Origin: Enterobacter asburiae | Lineage (GTDB): Bacteria; Pseudomonadota; Gammaproteobacteria; Enterobacterales; Enterobacteriaceae | DNA: 64,000 nt | Direction: 5' to 3' | NCBI RefSeq assembly: GCF_007035645.1 | Contig: NZ_AP019632.1 | Location: 186,001 to 250,000, forward strand | Shown here: in pieces, positions 35,728 to 47,633 of the stretch | How positions within the stretch are numbered: position 1 is the stretch's first letter | Layout: each line of letters opens with the position of its first letter | Notes under the pieces: model-generated | The model's database searches: none | What the model was told of the DNA's origin: nothing | The model's input: the letters and a program-made list of their open reading frames with translations, nothing else | Made by a program: the position numbers and the translations under genes

Positions 35728-36855
35728 TCATTGCGAGACTCTTCCCAGCCAGCTGTCCCAGTCTTTCCAGACAGGCTGAAGACCCTGAGCCGTCAGGGCT
35801 GCGGCGACCGCTTCCGGACGTCGCCCGTCATGGGGCACAAACTGCTCCAGCTCCGGACGATCGTCGGCGTAGCCGCCAGGCTGCGTTTTGGAAAACGCGC
35901 TGACGTTGTTAATCGCCAGCGGGATAACGCGATCGCGAAACGCCGGGGACTCACGCGTTGAGAGCGATAATTCCACTTCCGGGGCGAGCAGGCGAAACGC
36001 ACAGATGGCCTGCACCAGCTGGCGTTCATCCATCAGCGAAGCCGGTTCAATCCCGCCCGCGCAAGGTCTCAGGCGCGGGAAGGAGATGGAATAACGGCTC
36101 TGCCAGTAGTGCTGCTGAAGCCACAGCAAATGTTCCGCCACCATGTAACAATCCACCCGCCAGCTGTCAGAGAGCCCGATCAGCGCGCCCAGACCGATTT
36201 TGTCGATCCCCGCGCGACCCAGCCTGTCCGGCGTTTCCAGGCGGAAAAAGAAATCCTGTTTCTTGCCCTTCAGGTGATGCCGGGCGTACGTCGCCTCGTG
36301 ATAGGTTTCCTGGTAGACCATGACCCCGTCCAGCCCGAGGGTTTTTAGCTCCGCGTACTCCTCCTGCGCCAGGGGCTGCACTTCCATCTGCAACGACGCA
36401 AACTGACGACGAATGGCGGGAAGGTGCTGACGGAAATAGTCCATTCCCACTTTTCCCTGATGCTCGCCCGTGACCAGCAGAAGATGTTCAAAGCCCATTT
36501 CACGAATGGCCGCGCACTCGCGGGCGATCTCATCGTCATCGAGCGTTTTACGTTTGATGCGGTTGCTCATGGAAAAACCGCAGTAGGTGCAGTCATTGGC
36601 GCACAGGTTTGAGAGATAGAGCGGCACGTAGAAGCTCACCGTGTTGCCAAAACGCTGGCGGGTGAGCCGCTGCGCTCGCTGGGCCATCGGTTCGAGGTAC
36701 GCGCTGGCCGCCGGGGAGAGCAGGGCCATCAGATCCTCGCGGGTCAGATGGCGGGCATGCAGCGCGCGCTCCACGTCAGCCGCCGTTTTGCTGTTAATGC
36801 GCAGGGCAATGTCGTCCCAGTTAAGCTGCCGCCAGCGATCGGTAAACGTGCTCAT
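35728..36855 (-). CDS. thiH: 2-iminoacetate synthase
   Basis: A 375-residue radical SAM enzyme that cleaves tyrosine to dehydroglycine (2-iminoacetate) and p-cresol for thiazole synthesis. The 4Fe-4S cluster motif CANDCTYC places cysteines at 85, 89 and 92. It forms a complex with ThiG. Its start overlaps the thiG end by four bases. It is the last gene of the thi operon. Confidence 0.98.
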   Translation of the reverse strand: MSTFTDRWRQLNWDDIALRINSKTAADVERALHARHLTREDLMALLSPAASAYLEPMAQRAQRLTRQRFGNTVSFYVPLYLSNLCANDCTYCGFSMSNRIKRKTLDDDEIARECAAIREMGFEHLLLVTGEHQGKVGMDYFRQHLPAIRRQFASLQMEVQPLAQEEYAELKTLGLDGVMVYQETYHEATYARHHLKGKKQDFFFRLETPDRLGRAGIDKIGLGALIGLSDSWRVDCYMVAEHLLWLQQHYWQSRYSISFPRLRPCAGGIEPASLMDERQLVQAICAFRLLAPEVELSLSTRESPAFRDRVIPLAINNVSAFSKTQPGGYADDRPELEQFVPHDGRRPEAVAAALTAQGLQPVWKDWDSWLGRVSQ

Positions 36856-37622
36856 GAGATCGCCTCCAGAAAACCGGTCAGCGGGCTGGTGGCCTGCGCC
36901 TGGAAACTGCGCGAGCCGGGACCGGATTCCCTTGCCAGCAGGCCAGCCTCTACGGCCATGCGGAACGCACGCGCCATCATGACCGGATCGTCGGCAACCG
37001 CGATGGCCGTGTTGACCAGCACCGCGTCGGCGCCCATCTCCAGCGCCTGCGCGGCATGGCTGGGCACGCCAATGCCCGCATCAACCACCACCGGCACGGT
37101 AGCTTGCTCAATAATGATTTCCAGCATTGCGCGGGTTTCAAGCCCCTGATTGGAGCCAATGGGGGCGCCCAGCGGCATGACGGCGGCGCAGCCGACCTCT
37201 TCCAGCCGTTTGCACAGAACAGGATCGGCGCCGCAGTAAGGCAGGACGGTAAACCCTTGCTGCACCAGCTTTTCAGCCGCTTTCAGCGTTTCGATGGGGT
37301 CGGGGAGCAGCCAGCGGGCGTCAGGATGAATTTCCAGCTTCAGCCAGCGGGTGCCGAGCGCCTCGCGGGCCAGCTGCGCGGCAAAAATCGCCTCTTCGGC
37401 CGTTTTGGCACCGGAGGTGTTGGGCAGCAGCGTGACGCCTGCCTCCAGTAAAGGCGCCAGAATGGCATCGCTGTGATGGCGCAGATCCACGCGCTTGAGC
37501 GCCAGCGTCACCAGCTGGCTGCCGCTTTCGCGAATGGCATCCACCATCAGCTGCGGCGAGGCGAATTTTCCGGTTCCGGTAAACAGATGTGAATCAAAGA
37601 CTTTATCGGCAATACGTAACAT
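36852..37622 (-). CDS. thiG: Thiazole synthase
   Basis: A 256-residue TIM-barrel enzyme that joins 1-deoxyxylulose 5-phosphate, dehydroglycine and ThiS-thiocarboxylate sulfur into thiazole phosphate. The Schiff-base lysine is Lys95 in [10 protein letters not shown]. The phosphate-binding segments [21 protein letters not shown] are intact. The start at 37622 ([10 protein letters not shown]) is set by homology and lies one base after the thiS stop; the frame extends upstream only as the shadow of thiS. Confidence 0.97.
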   Translation of the reverse strand: MLRIADKVFDSHLFTGTGKFASPQLMVDAIRESGSQLVTLALKRVDLRHHSDAILAPLLEAGVTLLPNTSGAKTAEEAIFAAQLAREALGTRWLKLEIHPDARWLLPDPIETLKAAEKLVQQGFTVLPYCGADPVLCKRLEEVGCAAVMPLGAPIGSNQGLETRAMLEIIIEQATVPVVVDAGIGVPSHAAQALEMGADAVLVNTAIAVADDPVMMARAFRMAVEAGLLARESGPGSRSFQAQATSPLTGFLEAIS

Positions 37623-37623
37623 C

Positions 37624-37824
37624 TCAGCCCCCTGCGATAACCTGAAACAGCAGGATCTGGTCGCCGTCATTGACCTGCTGATGTTCCCACTGCTCGCGCG
37701 GCAGGATCTGTTGATTGAGCGCCAGCGCCGTTCCCGGCTTGAGCTGGCGCAGCTTGTCGAGCAGTACCGCAACGGTGAGCCCGTCGTCGCATTTCATCGG
37801 CTCATCGTTAAACAGAATGCGCAT
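37624..37824 (-). CDS. thiS: Sulfur carrier protein ThiS
   Basis: A 66-residue ubiquitin-fold protein ending in Gly-Gly (FQVIAGG), the site of adenylation by ThiF and of thiocarboxylate formation. The start at 37824 ([10 protein letters not shown]) lies 17 bases inside the end of thiF. Confidence 0.97.
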   Translation of the reverse strand: MRILFNDEPMKCDDGLTVAVLLDKLRQLKPGTALALNQQILPREQWEHQQVNDGDQILLFQVIAGG

Positions 37825-38563
37825 CGCGGCCTCCGCATACCGGGCAGCGGCTGGCGCGGTGTAACGCCAGATGGCGCCAGCCGCTGGAGCGGGCATCAAA
37901 CAGCCGCAGCGTATTGCGTTCCGTCTCCATGCCGCTGAGCAGCTTGATGGCCTCCAGCGCCTGCATTGTGCCCATTACGCCGACCACCGGACCAAGAATG
38001 CCCGCCGTACGGCAGTTGCGCGCCGGCTCGGCATCGTCCGGCCACAGGCAGCGATAGCAGCCCTGCGACCACGGCGGGGTCAGGACCATCATCTGCCCGC
38101 CGAACCCCACCGCGCTGGCGGTGATAAGCGGCGTATTATTTGCCACGCAGGCGGCGTTAATCGCCTGGCGCGTCGCCATGTTGTCGGTGCAGTCCAGCAC
38201 CACGTCGGCAAGGGCGACCTCACGGCTGAGGTTGTCACCGCTGAGCCGTTCCTGCAGGGCAATCAGCGCGATATCCGGGTTGAGCTGGTTCAGGCGCTGC
38301 CGGGTGATTTGCGCTTTCGGCTGGTTGATATCCTCGGTGGTAAAGAGAATTTGTCGCTGCAGGTTGCTGAGGTGAACTTCGTCGTCGTCGGCCAGCACCA
38401 GCGTACCGATACCTGCGCCTGCCAGATAAAGCGCGGCGGGCGCGCCTAACCCGCCCAGACCGACAATCAGCACCCGGCTGGCGAGCAGCTTTTGCTGTCC
38501 GTCGATGGCGATATCTTCCAGCAGGATCTGACGGCTATAGCGCATAAAATCACGATCGTTCAT
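37808..38563 (-). CDS. thiF: ThiS adenylyltransferase
   Basis: A 251-residue E1-like enzyme that adenylates the C-terminus of ThiS. The nucleotide-binding loop is [18 protein letters not shown] (about 34-51). The zinc cysteines appear as CYRCLWP and, near the end, CPVCGG. The start at 38563 ([12 protein letters not shown]) is set by homology and lies 14 bases inside thiE. Confidence 0.97.
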   Translation of the reverse strand: MNDRDFMRYSRQILLEDIAIDGQQKLLASRVLIVGLGGLGAPAALYLAGAGIGTLVLADDDEVHLSNLQRQILFTTEDINQPKAQITRQRLNQLNPDIALIALQERLSGDNLSREVALADVVLDCTDNMATRQAINAACVANNTPLITASAVGFGGQMMVLTPPWSQGCYRCLWPDDAEPARNCRTAGILGPVVGVMGTMQALEAIKLLSGMETERNTLRLFDARSSGWRHLALHRASRCPVCGGRDAHSV

Positions 38564-39190
38564 CACCCGCTCCTGCCAGCTGTAACAGCTGTTCGGTGGC
38601 GAGACGCCAGTCTGCGGCCTGGGTGATGGCGCTGACGACGGCGATACTGCCGACGCCGGTCTCCAGCACCGCCGGGGCGCGTTCAAGACTGATTCCGCCG
38701 ATGGCGACGGTGGGGTAATCTGCAAGGCGTTTAACGTGACTCGCCAGCTGCGTCAGCCCCTGCGGTGCGGAGGGCATCTGCTTGGTTTGCGTCGGGAAGA
38801 CGTGACCCAGCGCGATGTAAGAGGGACGGGCCGCCAGGGCCACGTCGATCTCCATGTCATCGTGCGTTGAAACGCCAAGACGCAACCCGGCTTCGCGGAT
38901 AGCGCTCAGATCCGTTGTTTCCAGGTCCTCCTGACCCAGGTGCACGCCGTACGCCTGGTGCTTAACGGCCAGCCGCCAGTAATCGTTGATAAACAGACGG
39001 GCGTTATGCCGACGGCCAAGCGCGATGGCGGCAGCCACATCGGCTTCCACCTCGTCATCGCGTTTATCCTTGATGCGCAGCTGGATCGTTCGAACGCCTG
39101 TCTCCAGCAGGCGCTCTATCCACTCCACGCTGTCCACCACCGGATAGAGCCCTAAACGGTAAGGGACGGGCGGGAAATCGGGCTTATACA

Positions 39191-39191
<1 letters not shown>
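38550..39191 (-). CDS. thiE: Thiamine phosphate synthase
   Basis: A 213-residue TIM-barrel enzyme that couples the pyrimidine pyrophosphate to thiazole phosphate. The conserved [17 protein letters not shown] and [10 protein letters not shown] segments are visible. Its start shares one base with the thiC stop. Confidence 0.97.
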
Positions 39192-41089
<1,898 letters not shown>

Positions 41090-41171
41090 TCATTCCAAAA
41101 GTGAAGGACATGGCTTGTCAGACGACGGATGAAGCAAGAGAGGATCGCCCTCAGGCGATACAACAGCAGTG

Positions 41172-41270
41172 TGACTCTTGTTCCCTTCGCAGGTATTAGC
41201 CTGATCAGGTTCCGCGGATCCCGAATTAACGGTCTCAGCCCGCGCTTTCAGGCGCTGGGCACTCCGACAA
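41172..41270 (-). promoter_or_regulatory. TPP riboswitch (THI element) of thiC
   Basis: The minus strand contains the conserved elements CTGAGA (41233-41238) and the CTGATCAGGCTAATACCTGC segment followed by GAAGGGAACAAG. Together they form the thiamine-pyrophosphate aptamer. In E. coli thiC the aptamer represses translation and promotes Rho-dependent termination. Compared with E. coli the arm before CTGAGA (41240-41258) is longer and forms a GCCC..GGGC-type stem. Confidence 0.95.
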
Positions 41271-41295
41271 GAAAAATCCCCCTCGTGAGAGGGGC
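41271..41295 (-). terminator. Hairpin after rsd, possible rsd terminator
   Basis: CGCCCCTCTCACGAGGGGGATTTTTC on the minus strand is split here as stem CCCCTC/GAGGGG with a T run. It lies between rsd and the riboswitch, and probably ends the rsd message. It falls just downstream of the candidate thiC start. Confidence 0.55.
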
Positions 41296-41305
41296 GAATG
41301 GTTGT

Positions 41306-41334
41306 AAATTACTCGTTAACGGTGAAGAACTCAA
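41306..41334 (-). promoter_or_regulatory. Candidate thiC promoter
   Basis: On the minus strand TTGAGT (41329-41334) and TAATTT (41306-41311) are 17 bases apart, overlapping the last codons of rsd and preceding the riboswitch. Confidence 0.5.
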
Positions 41335-41828
41335 GCAGGGCGCGCGACGTTCTCTTCGTTACTGATGTTCAAATCGTTGTCCAGCACGAGGGCGATCAGC
41401 TTATCTTCCAGCGTGAATCGCTCTTCCAGCGCTTCACCGAGGTCGGATAGCGCCTGCTGAAACTCAAGATAGTTATCGTGGTCGATAGCGTTCTCGAGCG
41501 CGGAATCATAGTAATCCATGATCTGCTGGGTGTTGGCTTCCAGAAGGGGATAGAGCTTGCTGGCCGCTAAATACGGCGTTGTCCCTTCCATTTCGCGGAT
41601 AATGCGTTCATAAATATTGAAATGGCCGTCGGACAGATAGTCGACCAGGCCCTGACAAAAATCATCCAGCGCTTTTTCATTCAGTCGCATAAACGATTCT
41701 TTGCCAGGCTTAATACCGACCAGATTGTAATAAGCCACGAGTAGATGCTTGCGTACATGTAGCCAGCGATCCACCAGTTTGTTATTTCCTCTAACGCGCT
41801 CAGTCAGGCTTTGCAGCTGGTTTAACAT
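41331..41828 (-). CDS. rsd: Rsd, anti-sigma-70 factor
   Basis: A 165-residue, all-helical protein that binds sigma-70 region 4 in stationary phase, favouring alternative sigma factors. In E. coli it also stimulates SpoT when bound by dephosphorylated HPr. Conserved segments include RVRGNNKLVDRWLHVRKHLL. It is slightly longer than E. coli Rsd (158), with a tail NISNEENVARPA. It is divergent from nudC. Confidence 0.95.
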   Translation of the reverse strand: MLNQLQSLTERVRGNNKLVDRWLHVRKHLLVAYYNLVGIKPGKESFMRLNEKALDDFCQGLVDYLSDGHFNIYERIIREMEGTTPYLAASKLYPLLEANTQQIMDYYDSALENAIDHDNYLEFQQALSDLGEALEERFTLEDKLIALVLDNDLNISNEENVARPA

Positions 41829-41923
41829 GGTCGACTCCGCAAAATGTAGGATTGAATCTGCTTATCCAGAATGTAACCACAATGCTAACAACATGTCAGT
41901 GAAGCGAAGGTAGTGCAATAGAT

Positions 41924-42697
41924 ATGGATCGTATTATTGAAAAATCAGATCTTGGTTGGTGGATCGTCAGTCACGAACAAAAATTATGGCTTCCTGCCGG
42001 GGAAATCCCCTACGGTGCAGCTGAGGCGTTCGATCTCGTCGGCCAGCCTGCGCTGAAGATCGGCGAGTGGCAGGGTGAGCCGGTGTGGTTGATCCAACAG
42101 CCCCGCCGCCAGGATATGGGATCGGTGCGCCAGGTGCTGGATCTGGACGTGGGGCTGTTCCAGCTGGCGGGGCGCGGCGTGCAGCTTTCTGAGTTTTACC
42201 GCTCGCATAAATACTGCGGCTACTGCGGTCATACCATGCGTCCGAGCAAAACCGAGTGGGCGATGCTCTGCAGCCACTGCCGCGAACGCTACTATCCGCA
42301 GATAGCGCCGTGCATTATCGTCGCTATCCGCCGGGAGGATTCCATCCTGCTGGCGCAGCATACCCGCCATCGCAACGGCATTCACACCGTGCTGGCCGGC
42401 TTCGTCGAGGTGGGCGAAACGCTGGAGCAGGCGGTAGCGCGCGAGGTGATGGAGGAGAGCGGGATCAAAGTGAAGAACCTGCGCTACGTTACCTCCCAGC
42501 CGTGGCCGTTCCCGCAGTCTCTGATGACGGCATTTATGGCCGAATACGACAGCGGCGAGATCGTTATCGATCAGAAAGAGCTGCTGGAAGCAAACTGGTA
42601 TCGCTACGACGATCTACCGCTGTTACCTCCGCCGGGCACCGTGGCGCGTCGGCTGATAGAAGATACCGTGGCGATGTGTCGGGCCGAGTATGAGTAG
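41924..42697 (+). CDS. nudC: NADH pyrophosphatase / RNA decapping hydrolase
   Basis: A 257-residue Nudix enzyme that hydrolyses NADH and removes NAD caps from RNA 5' ends. A zinc ribbon (CGYCG ... CSHC, about residues 98-119) precedes the Nudix box [20 protein letters not shown], and the substrate motif SQPWPFPQS follows it. Length as in E. coli. Confidence 0.97.
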   Translation: MDRIIEKSDLGWWIVSHEQKLWLPAGEIPYGAAEAFDLVGQPALKIGEWQGEPVWLIQQPRRQDMGSVRQVLDLDVGLFQLAGRGVQLSEFYRSHKYCGYCGHTMRPSKTEWAMLCSHCRERYYPQIAPCIIVAIRREDSILLAQHTRHRNGIHTVLAGFVEVGETLEQAVAREVMEESGIKVKNLRYVTSQPWPFPQSLMTAFMAEYDSGEIVIDQKELLEANWYRYDDLPLLPPPGTVARRLIEDTVAMCRAEYE

Positions 42698-42735
42698 TGT
42701 TACACTGAGGCCATGACGCTTAAGGAACTGCAAAA

Positions 42736-43800
<1,065 letters not shown>

Positions 43801-43809
43801 GGAGTGTTT

Positions 43810-44481
43810 ATGGATCTCGCGTCGCTACGCGCTCAACAAATCGAACTGGCCTCATCGGTGATCCGCGAGGATCGTCTGGATAAAGATCCTCCGCAGTACA
43901 TTGGCGGAGCAGACGTCGGATTCGAGCAGGGCGGGGAAGTGACGCGAGCGGCGATGGTGGTACTGAAATATCCTTCGCTTGAGCTGGTGGAGTACAAGGT
44001 AGCGCGTATCGCGACCACCATGCCGTACATTCCGGGCTTTCTCTCCTTCCGCGAATATCCCGCGCTGCTGGCAGCGTGGGAGCAACTCTCGCAAAAACCT
44101 GACCTGCTGTTTGTCGACGGACACGGTATTTCACACCCGCGCCGTTTAGGCGTTGCCAGCCACTTTGGGCTGCTGGTGGATGTGCCGACCATTGGCGTCG
44201 CCAAGAAACGCCTGTGCGGCGCGTTTGAACCTCTTTCAGCCGAGCCGGGCGCGCTGGCGCCGCTTATCCATAAAGGTGAACAGCTGGCGTGGGTCTGGCG
44301 CAGCAAGGCACGCTGTAATCCGCTCTTTATCGCCACGGGGCACCGGGTGAGCATGGACAGCGCCCTGGCGTGGGTGCAGCGCTGCATGAAGGGCTACCGC
44401 TTGCCGGAGCCGACGCGCTGGGCAGACGCCGTGGCATCTTCGCGTCCGGCTTTTGTTCGTTGGCAGGAAATTCAGCGATGA
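43810..44481 (+). CDS. nfi: Endonuclease V
   Basis: A 223-residue enzyme that cuts DNA one phosphodiester 3' of deoxyinosine and other deaminated bases. Asp in GADVGF and the wedge [12 protein letters not shown] are characteristic, as is [14 protein letters not shown]. The ATG at 43810 lies five bases after AAGGAG; the frame opens two codons earlier at GTG, which overlaps the ribosome site and is not used. Confidence 0.97.
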   Translation: MDLASLRAQQIELASSVIREDRLDKDPPQYIGGADVGFEQGGEVTRAAMVVLKYPSLELVEYKVARIATTMPYIPGFLSFREYPALLAAWEQLSQKPDLLFVDGHGISHPRRLGVASHFGLLVDVPTIGVAKKRLCGAFEPLSAEPGALAPLIHKGEQLAWVWRSKARCNPLFIATGHRVSMDSALAWVQRCMKGYRLPEPTRWADAVASSRPAFVRWQEIQR

Positions 44482-44522
44482 TTCAGGTAAACTGCGCCTA
44501 ATTTTCGATTCGAGAGATCATC

Positions 44523-45113
44523 ATGCTACAAAACCCGATTCACCTGCGCCTTGAGAAACTTGAAAGCTGGCAGCACGTGACGTTTATGGCTTGCCTGTGC
44601 GAGCGCATGTATCCCAACTATGCCGCGTTCTGTAAGGAGACGGGCTTTGGTGATGGCCATATCTACCGCCGCATTCTGGATCTGATCTGGGAAACGCTGA
44701 CGGTGAAAGACGCGAAGGTGAACTTCGACTCCCAGCTGGAAAAGCTGGAAGAGGCGATTCCGGCTGCGGATGATTTTGACCTTTACGGTGTCTATCCGGC
44801 GATTGATGCCTGCGTGGCGTTAAGCGAACTGCTTCACTCCCGTCTGAGCGGTGAAACGCTGGAGCATGCAATTGAAGTCAGTAAGGCATCGATTACAACC
44901 GTCGCGATGCTGGAAATGACCCAGGAAGGTCGCGAGATGACCGACGAAGAGCTGCGTGCAAACCCGGCGGTTGAGCAAGAATGGGACATTCAGTGGGAAA
45001 TTTTCCGCCTGCTGGCAGAGTGTGAAGAACGCGATATTGAGCTAATAAAAGGGCTGCGCGCGGACTTACGAGAGGCTGCCGAGAGCAATATTGGTATAAT
45101 TTTTAACCAATGA
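44523..45113 (+). CDS. yjaG: YjaG, DUF416 family protein
   Basis: A 196-residue, largely helical protein of the DUF416 family, function unknown. It has no signal peptide and is acidic (LEKLEEAIPAADDFDLYGVYPA). It lies between nfi and hupA as in E. coli and may share a promoter with nfi. Confidence 0.93.
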   Translation: MLQNPIHLRLEKLESWQHVTFMACLCERMYPNYAAFCKETGFGDGHIYRRILDLIWETLTVKDAKVNFDSQLEKLEEAIPAADDFDLYGVYPAIDACVALSELLHSRLSGETLEHAIEVSKASITTVAMLEMTQEGREMTDEELRANPAVEQEWDIQWEIFRLLAECEERDIELIKGLRADLREAAESNIGIIFNQ

Positions 45114-45299
45114 GACAAGAAAACTTGAGATAACGCCCGTTTTGTCGCTCCTCGACTCTTCCCTTTCGCCCCTTGTCTGGTCTACATTTGGGGGGCGAAA
45201 AAAAGTGGCTATCGGTGCGTGTATGCAGGAGAGTGCTTTTTTGGCATTTTCGTCGCACTCGATGCTTAGCAAGCGATAAACACATTGAAAGGATAACTT

Positions 45300-45572
45300 A
45301 TGAACAAGACTCAACTGATTGATGTAATTGCGGACAAGGCTGATCTGTCTAAAGTGCAGGCTAAAGCTGCTCTGGAATCTACCCTGGCTGCTATTACTGA
45401 GTCTCTGAAAGAAGGCGATGCTGTGCAACTGGTTGGTTTCGGTACCTTCAAAGTGAACCACCGCGCTGAGCGTACTGGCCGCAACCCGCAGACCGGTAAA
45501 GAAATCAAAATCGCCGCAGCTAACGTGCCGGCATTTGTTTCTGGTAAAGCACTGAAAGACGCTGTTAAGTAA
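45300..45572 (+). CDS. hupA: DNA-binding protein HU alpha
   Basis: A 90-residue nucleoid protein that bends DNA, as HU alpha-2 or alpha-beta dimers. The DNA-arm region [20 protein letters not shown] carries the conserved proline-bearing loop. GAAAGGATAACTT precedes the ATG. The 186 bases upstream (45114-45299) hold its promoter region, which I did not resolve. Its terminator appears to lie inside the start of yjaH. Confidence 0.99.
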   Translation: MNKTQLIDVIADKADLSKVQAKAALESTLAAITESLKEGDAVQLVGFGTFKVNHRAERTGRNPQTGKEIKIAAANVPAFVSGKALKDAVK

Positions 45573-45577
45573 GACGC

Positions 45578-46276
45578 GTGGCAGTGAACAGTTTTAGCGA
45601 AGGGGCGGCAACGCCCCTTTTGTCTTTCTGGCGTGGAACGCTCGCGCTGGCAGGCATGCTGCTGCTGTCAGCCTGCAGCCACGACACCTCCCTGCCGCCG
45701 TTTACCGCCAGCGGCTACGCGGACAACCAGGGCGCGGTCAGGATCTGGCGCAAAGATTCCGGCGGCGAAGTGCATCTGCTTTCTGCCTTCAGCCCGTGGC
45801 ATAACGGCAATACGTCGACTGCGGAATATCGCTGGCAGGGAGATGACCTGTCGCTGATTGAACTGAACGTCTACAGCAAGACCCCCGAACACGTGAAGGT
45901 GCGTTTTGACGACCATGGCGAGCTGAGCTTTATGCAGCGCGAAGTCAGCGGTCAAAAACAGCAGCTTTCCAGCGATCAAATCGCTCTCTACCGTTATCGT
46001 GCCGAACAAATCCGCCAGACCAGCGATGCGCTTCGTCTGGGACGTGTTGTGCTGCGCCAGGGGCGCTGGCATGCCGATGGGACGGTGACAACCTGCGAAG
46101 GACAGACGGTCAAGCCTGAGCTCGAATCCTGGGCAACAGAACACATTCAACGCCGTCAGCGTCATTCATCAATGGAAGTGAGTGTGGCGTGGCTTGAAGC
46201 GCCGGAAGGCTCTCAGCTGCTGCTGGTGGCGAACGAAGACTTCTGCACCTGGCAGCCGACAGAGAAGAGTTTTTGA
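45578..46276 (+). CDS. yjaH: YjaH, DUF1481 lipoprotein
   Basis: A 232-residue predicted lipoprotein, DUF1481. LALAGMLLLSAC is a lipobox with Cys at about residue 33. The GTG at 45578 gives an unusually long N-terminal region and lies six bases after the hupA stop. TTG at 45620 would give a more typical signal (SFWRGTLALAGMLLLSAC) but lies within the hupA terminator hairpin. Function unknown. In E. coli it lies next to hupA, with zraP further on; here purD follows. Confidence 0.85.
   Translation: MAVNSFSEGAATPLLSFWRGTLALAGMLLLSACSHDTSLPPFTASGYADNQGAVRIWRKDSGGEVHLLSAFSPWHNGNTSTAEYRWQGDDLSLIELNVYSKTPEHVKVRFDDHGELSFMQREVSGQKQQLSSDQIALYRYRAEQIRQTSDALRLGRVVLRQGRWHADGTVTTCEGQTVKPELESWATEHIQRRQRHSSMEVSVAWLEAPEGSQLLLVANEDFCTWQPTEKSF
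45600..45624 (+). terminator. hupA terminator inside the yjaH reading frame
   Basis: AAGGGGCG and CGCCCCTT pair around a GCAA tetraloop (45600-45619) and are followed by TTGTCTTT. It lies 28 bases after the hupA stop. Confidence 0.78.
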
Positions 46277-46282
46277 TTTAAG

Positions 46283-46320
46283 TTCCCTCTCCCTTGAGGG
46301 AGAGGGTTAGGGTGAGGGTG
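46283..46320. repeat. GC-rich hairpin repeat, copy 4
   Basis: CCCTCTCCCTTGAGGGAGAG then GGTTAGGGTGAGGGTG. It lies between convergent yjaH and purD and ends six bases before the purD stop, and may act as their shared terminator. Confidence 0.8.
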
Positions 46321-46325
46321 TGAAA

Positions 46326-47618
46326 TTACTCGCCCTGCTCGCGCGCAATTGCACGATAACCGATATCCTGACGGCTAAAGCTGCCGTTCCAGTGAATATC
46401 CGCCATCAGCGCGTAGGCGCGCTTCTGCGCTTCTGCCACGGTATGGCCCAGCGCGGTTGCACACAGCACGCGTCCGCCGTTGGTGAGGACGCGATCGTCG
46501 TCAGCCAGCTTCGTACCCGCATGGAACACCTTCGCACCTTCAATCTCTTCCAGCGGCAGGCCGTGGATTTCATACCCGGTGTTGTAGTTGCCCGGATAAC
46601 CACCCGCCGCAATCACCACGCCCAGAGACGCACGCTCGTCCCACTCTGAGGTTTTCTCGTCGAGCTTGCCTTCGCAGGCTGCCAGACACAGTTCCACCAG
46701 ATCGGATTTCATGCGCAGCATGATGGGCTGCGTTTCCGGATCGCCAAAGCGGCAGTTGAATTCGATGACCTTAGGGTTACCCTGCTTGTCGATCATCAGA
46801 CCCGCATAGAGGAAACCGGTGTAGGTGTTGCCTTCCGCCGCCATCCCTTTCACGGTTGGCCAAATGACGCGATCCATGGTGCGCTGGTGGACTTCATCAG
46901 TCACTACCGGAGCGGGGGAGTAAGCGCCCATTCCGCCAGTATTCGGGCCGGTATCGCCATTACCCACGCGCTTGTGATCCTGGCTGGTGGCCATCGGCAG
47001 AACGTGCTCGCCGTCGACCATCACGATAAAGCTGGCCTCTTCACCGTCGAGGAACTCTTCGATCACGATGCGGTGGCCCGCGTCGCCAAAGGCGTTACCC
47101 GCCAGCATATCCTGAACCGCGGCTTCCGCTTCTTCGAGCGTCATCGCCACGATCACGCCTTTACCGGCGGCCAGGCCGTCGGCCTTGATCACAATCGGCG
47201 CGCCTTTTTCACGCAGGTAGGCCAGGGCTGGCTCCACTTCGGTGAAGTTCTGATATTCCGCCGTCGGGATGTTATGACGCGCGAGGAAATCTTTGGTGAA
47301 GGCTTTGGAGCCTTCCAGCTGCGCGGCGCCTTCCGTAGGCCCGAAGATTGTCAGACCCGCCGCGCGGAACGCATCGACGACGCCAATCACCAGCGGCGCT
47401 TCCGGGCCCACAATCGTCAGATCGATTTTCTCGCTCTGGGCAAAGCTCAGCAGCGCCGGGATATCGGTCACGCCAATAGCCACGTTCTGCAGCGCGGGTT
47501 CCAGCGCGGTACCGGCGTTGCCCGGTGCTACGAAAACTGTTTTCACCAGCGGAGACTGCGCCGCTTTCCACGCCAGAGCGTGCTCGCGTCCGCCGTTACC
47601 AATCACTAATACTTTCAT
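46326..47618 (-). CDS. purD: Phosphoribosylamine-glycine ligase (GAR synthetase)
   Basis: A 430-residue ATP-grasp enzyme, second step of purine synthesis. The N-terminal VLVIGNGGREHALAWK and the ATP-grasp segment PIVIKADGLAAGKGVIVAMT are diagnostic. It is second gene of the purHD operon, 15 bases after purH. Confidence 0.98.
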   Translation of the reverse strand: MKVLVIGNGGREHALAWKAAQSPLVKTVFVAPGNAGTALEPALQNVAIGVTDIPALLSFAQSEKIDLTIVGPEAPLVIGVVDAFRAAGLTIFGPTEGAAQLEGSKAFTKDFLARHNIPTAEYQNFTEVEPALAYLREKGAPIVIKADGLAAGKGVIVAMTLEEAEAAVQDMLAGNAFGDAGHRIVIEEFLDGEEASFIVMVDGEHVLPMATSQDHKRVGNGDTGPNTGGMGAYSPAPVVTDEVHQRTMDRVIWPTVKGMAAEGNTYTGFLYAGLMIDKQGNPKVIEFNCRFGDPETQPIMLRMKSDLVELCLAACEGKLDEKTSEWDERASLGVVIAAGGYPGNYNTGYEIHGLPLEEIEGAKVFHAGTKLADDDRVLTNGGRVLCATALGHTVAEAQKRAYALMADIHWNGSFSRQDIGYRAIAREQGE

Positions 47619-47633
47619 TTTCTGCTCCCGGAA

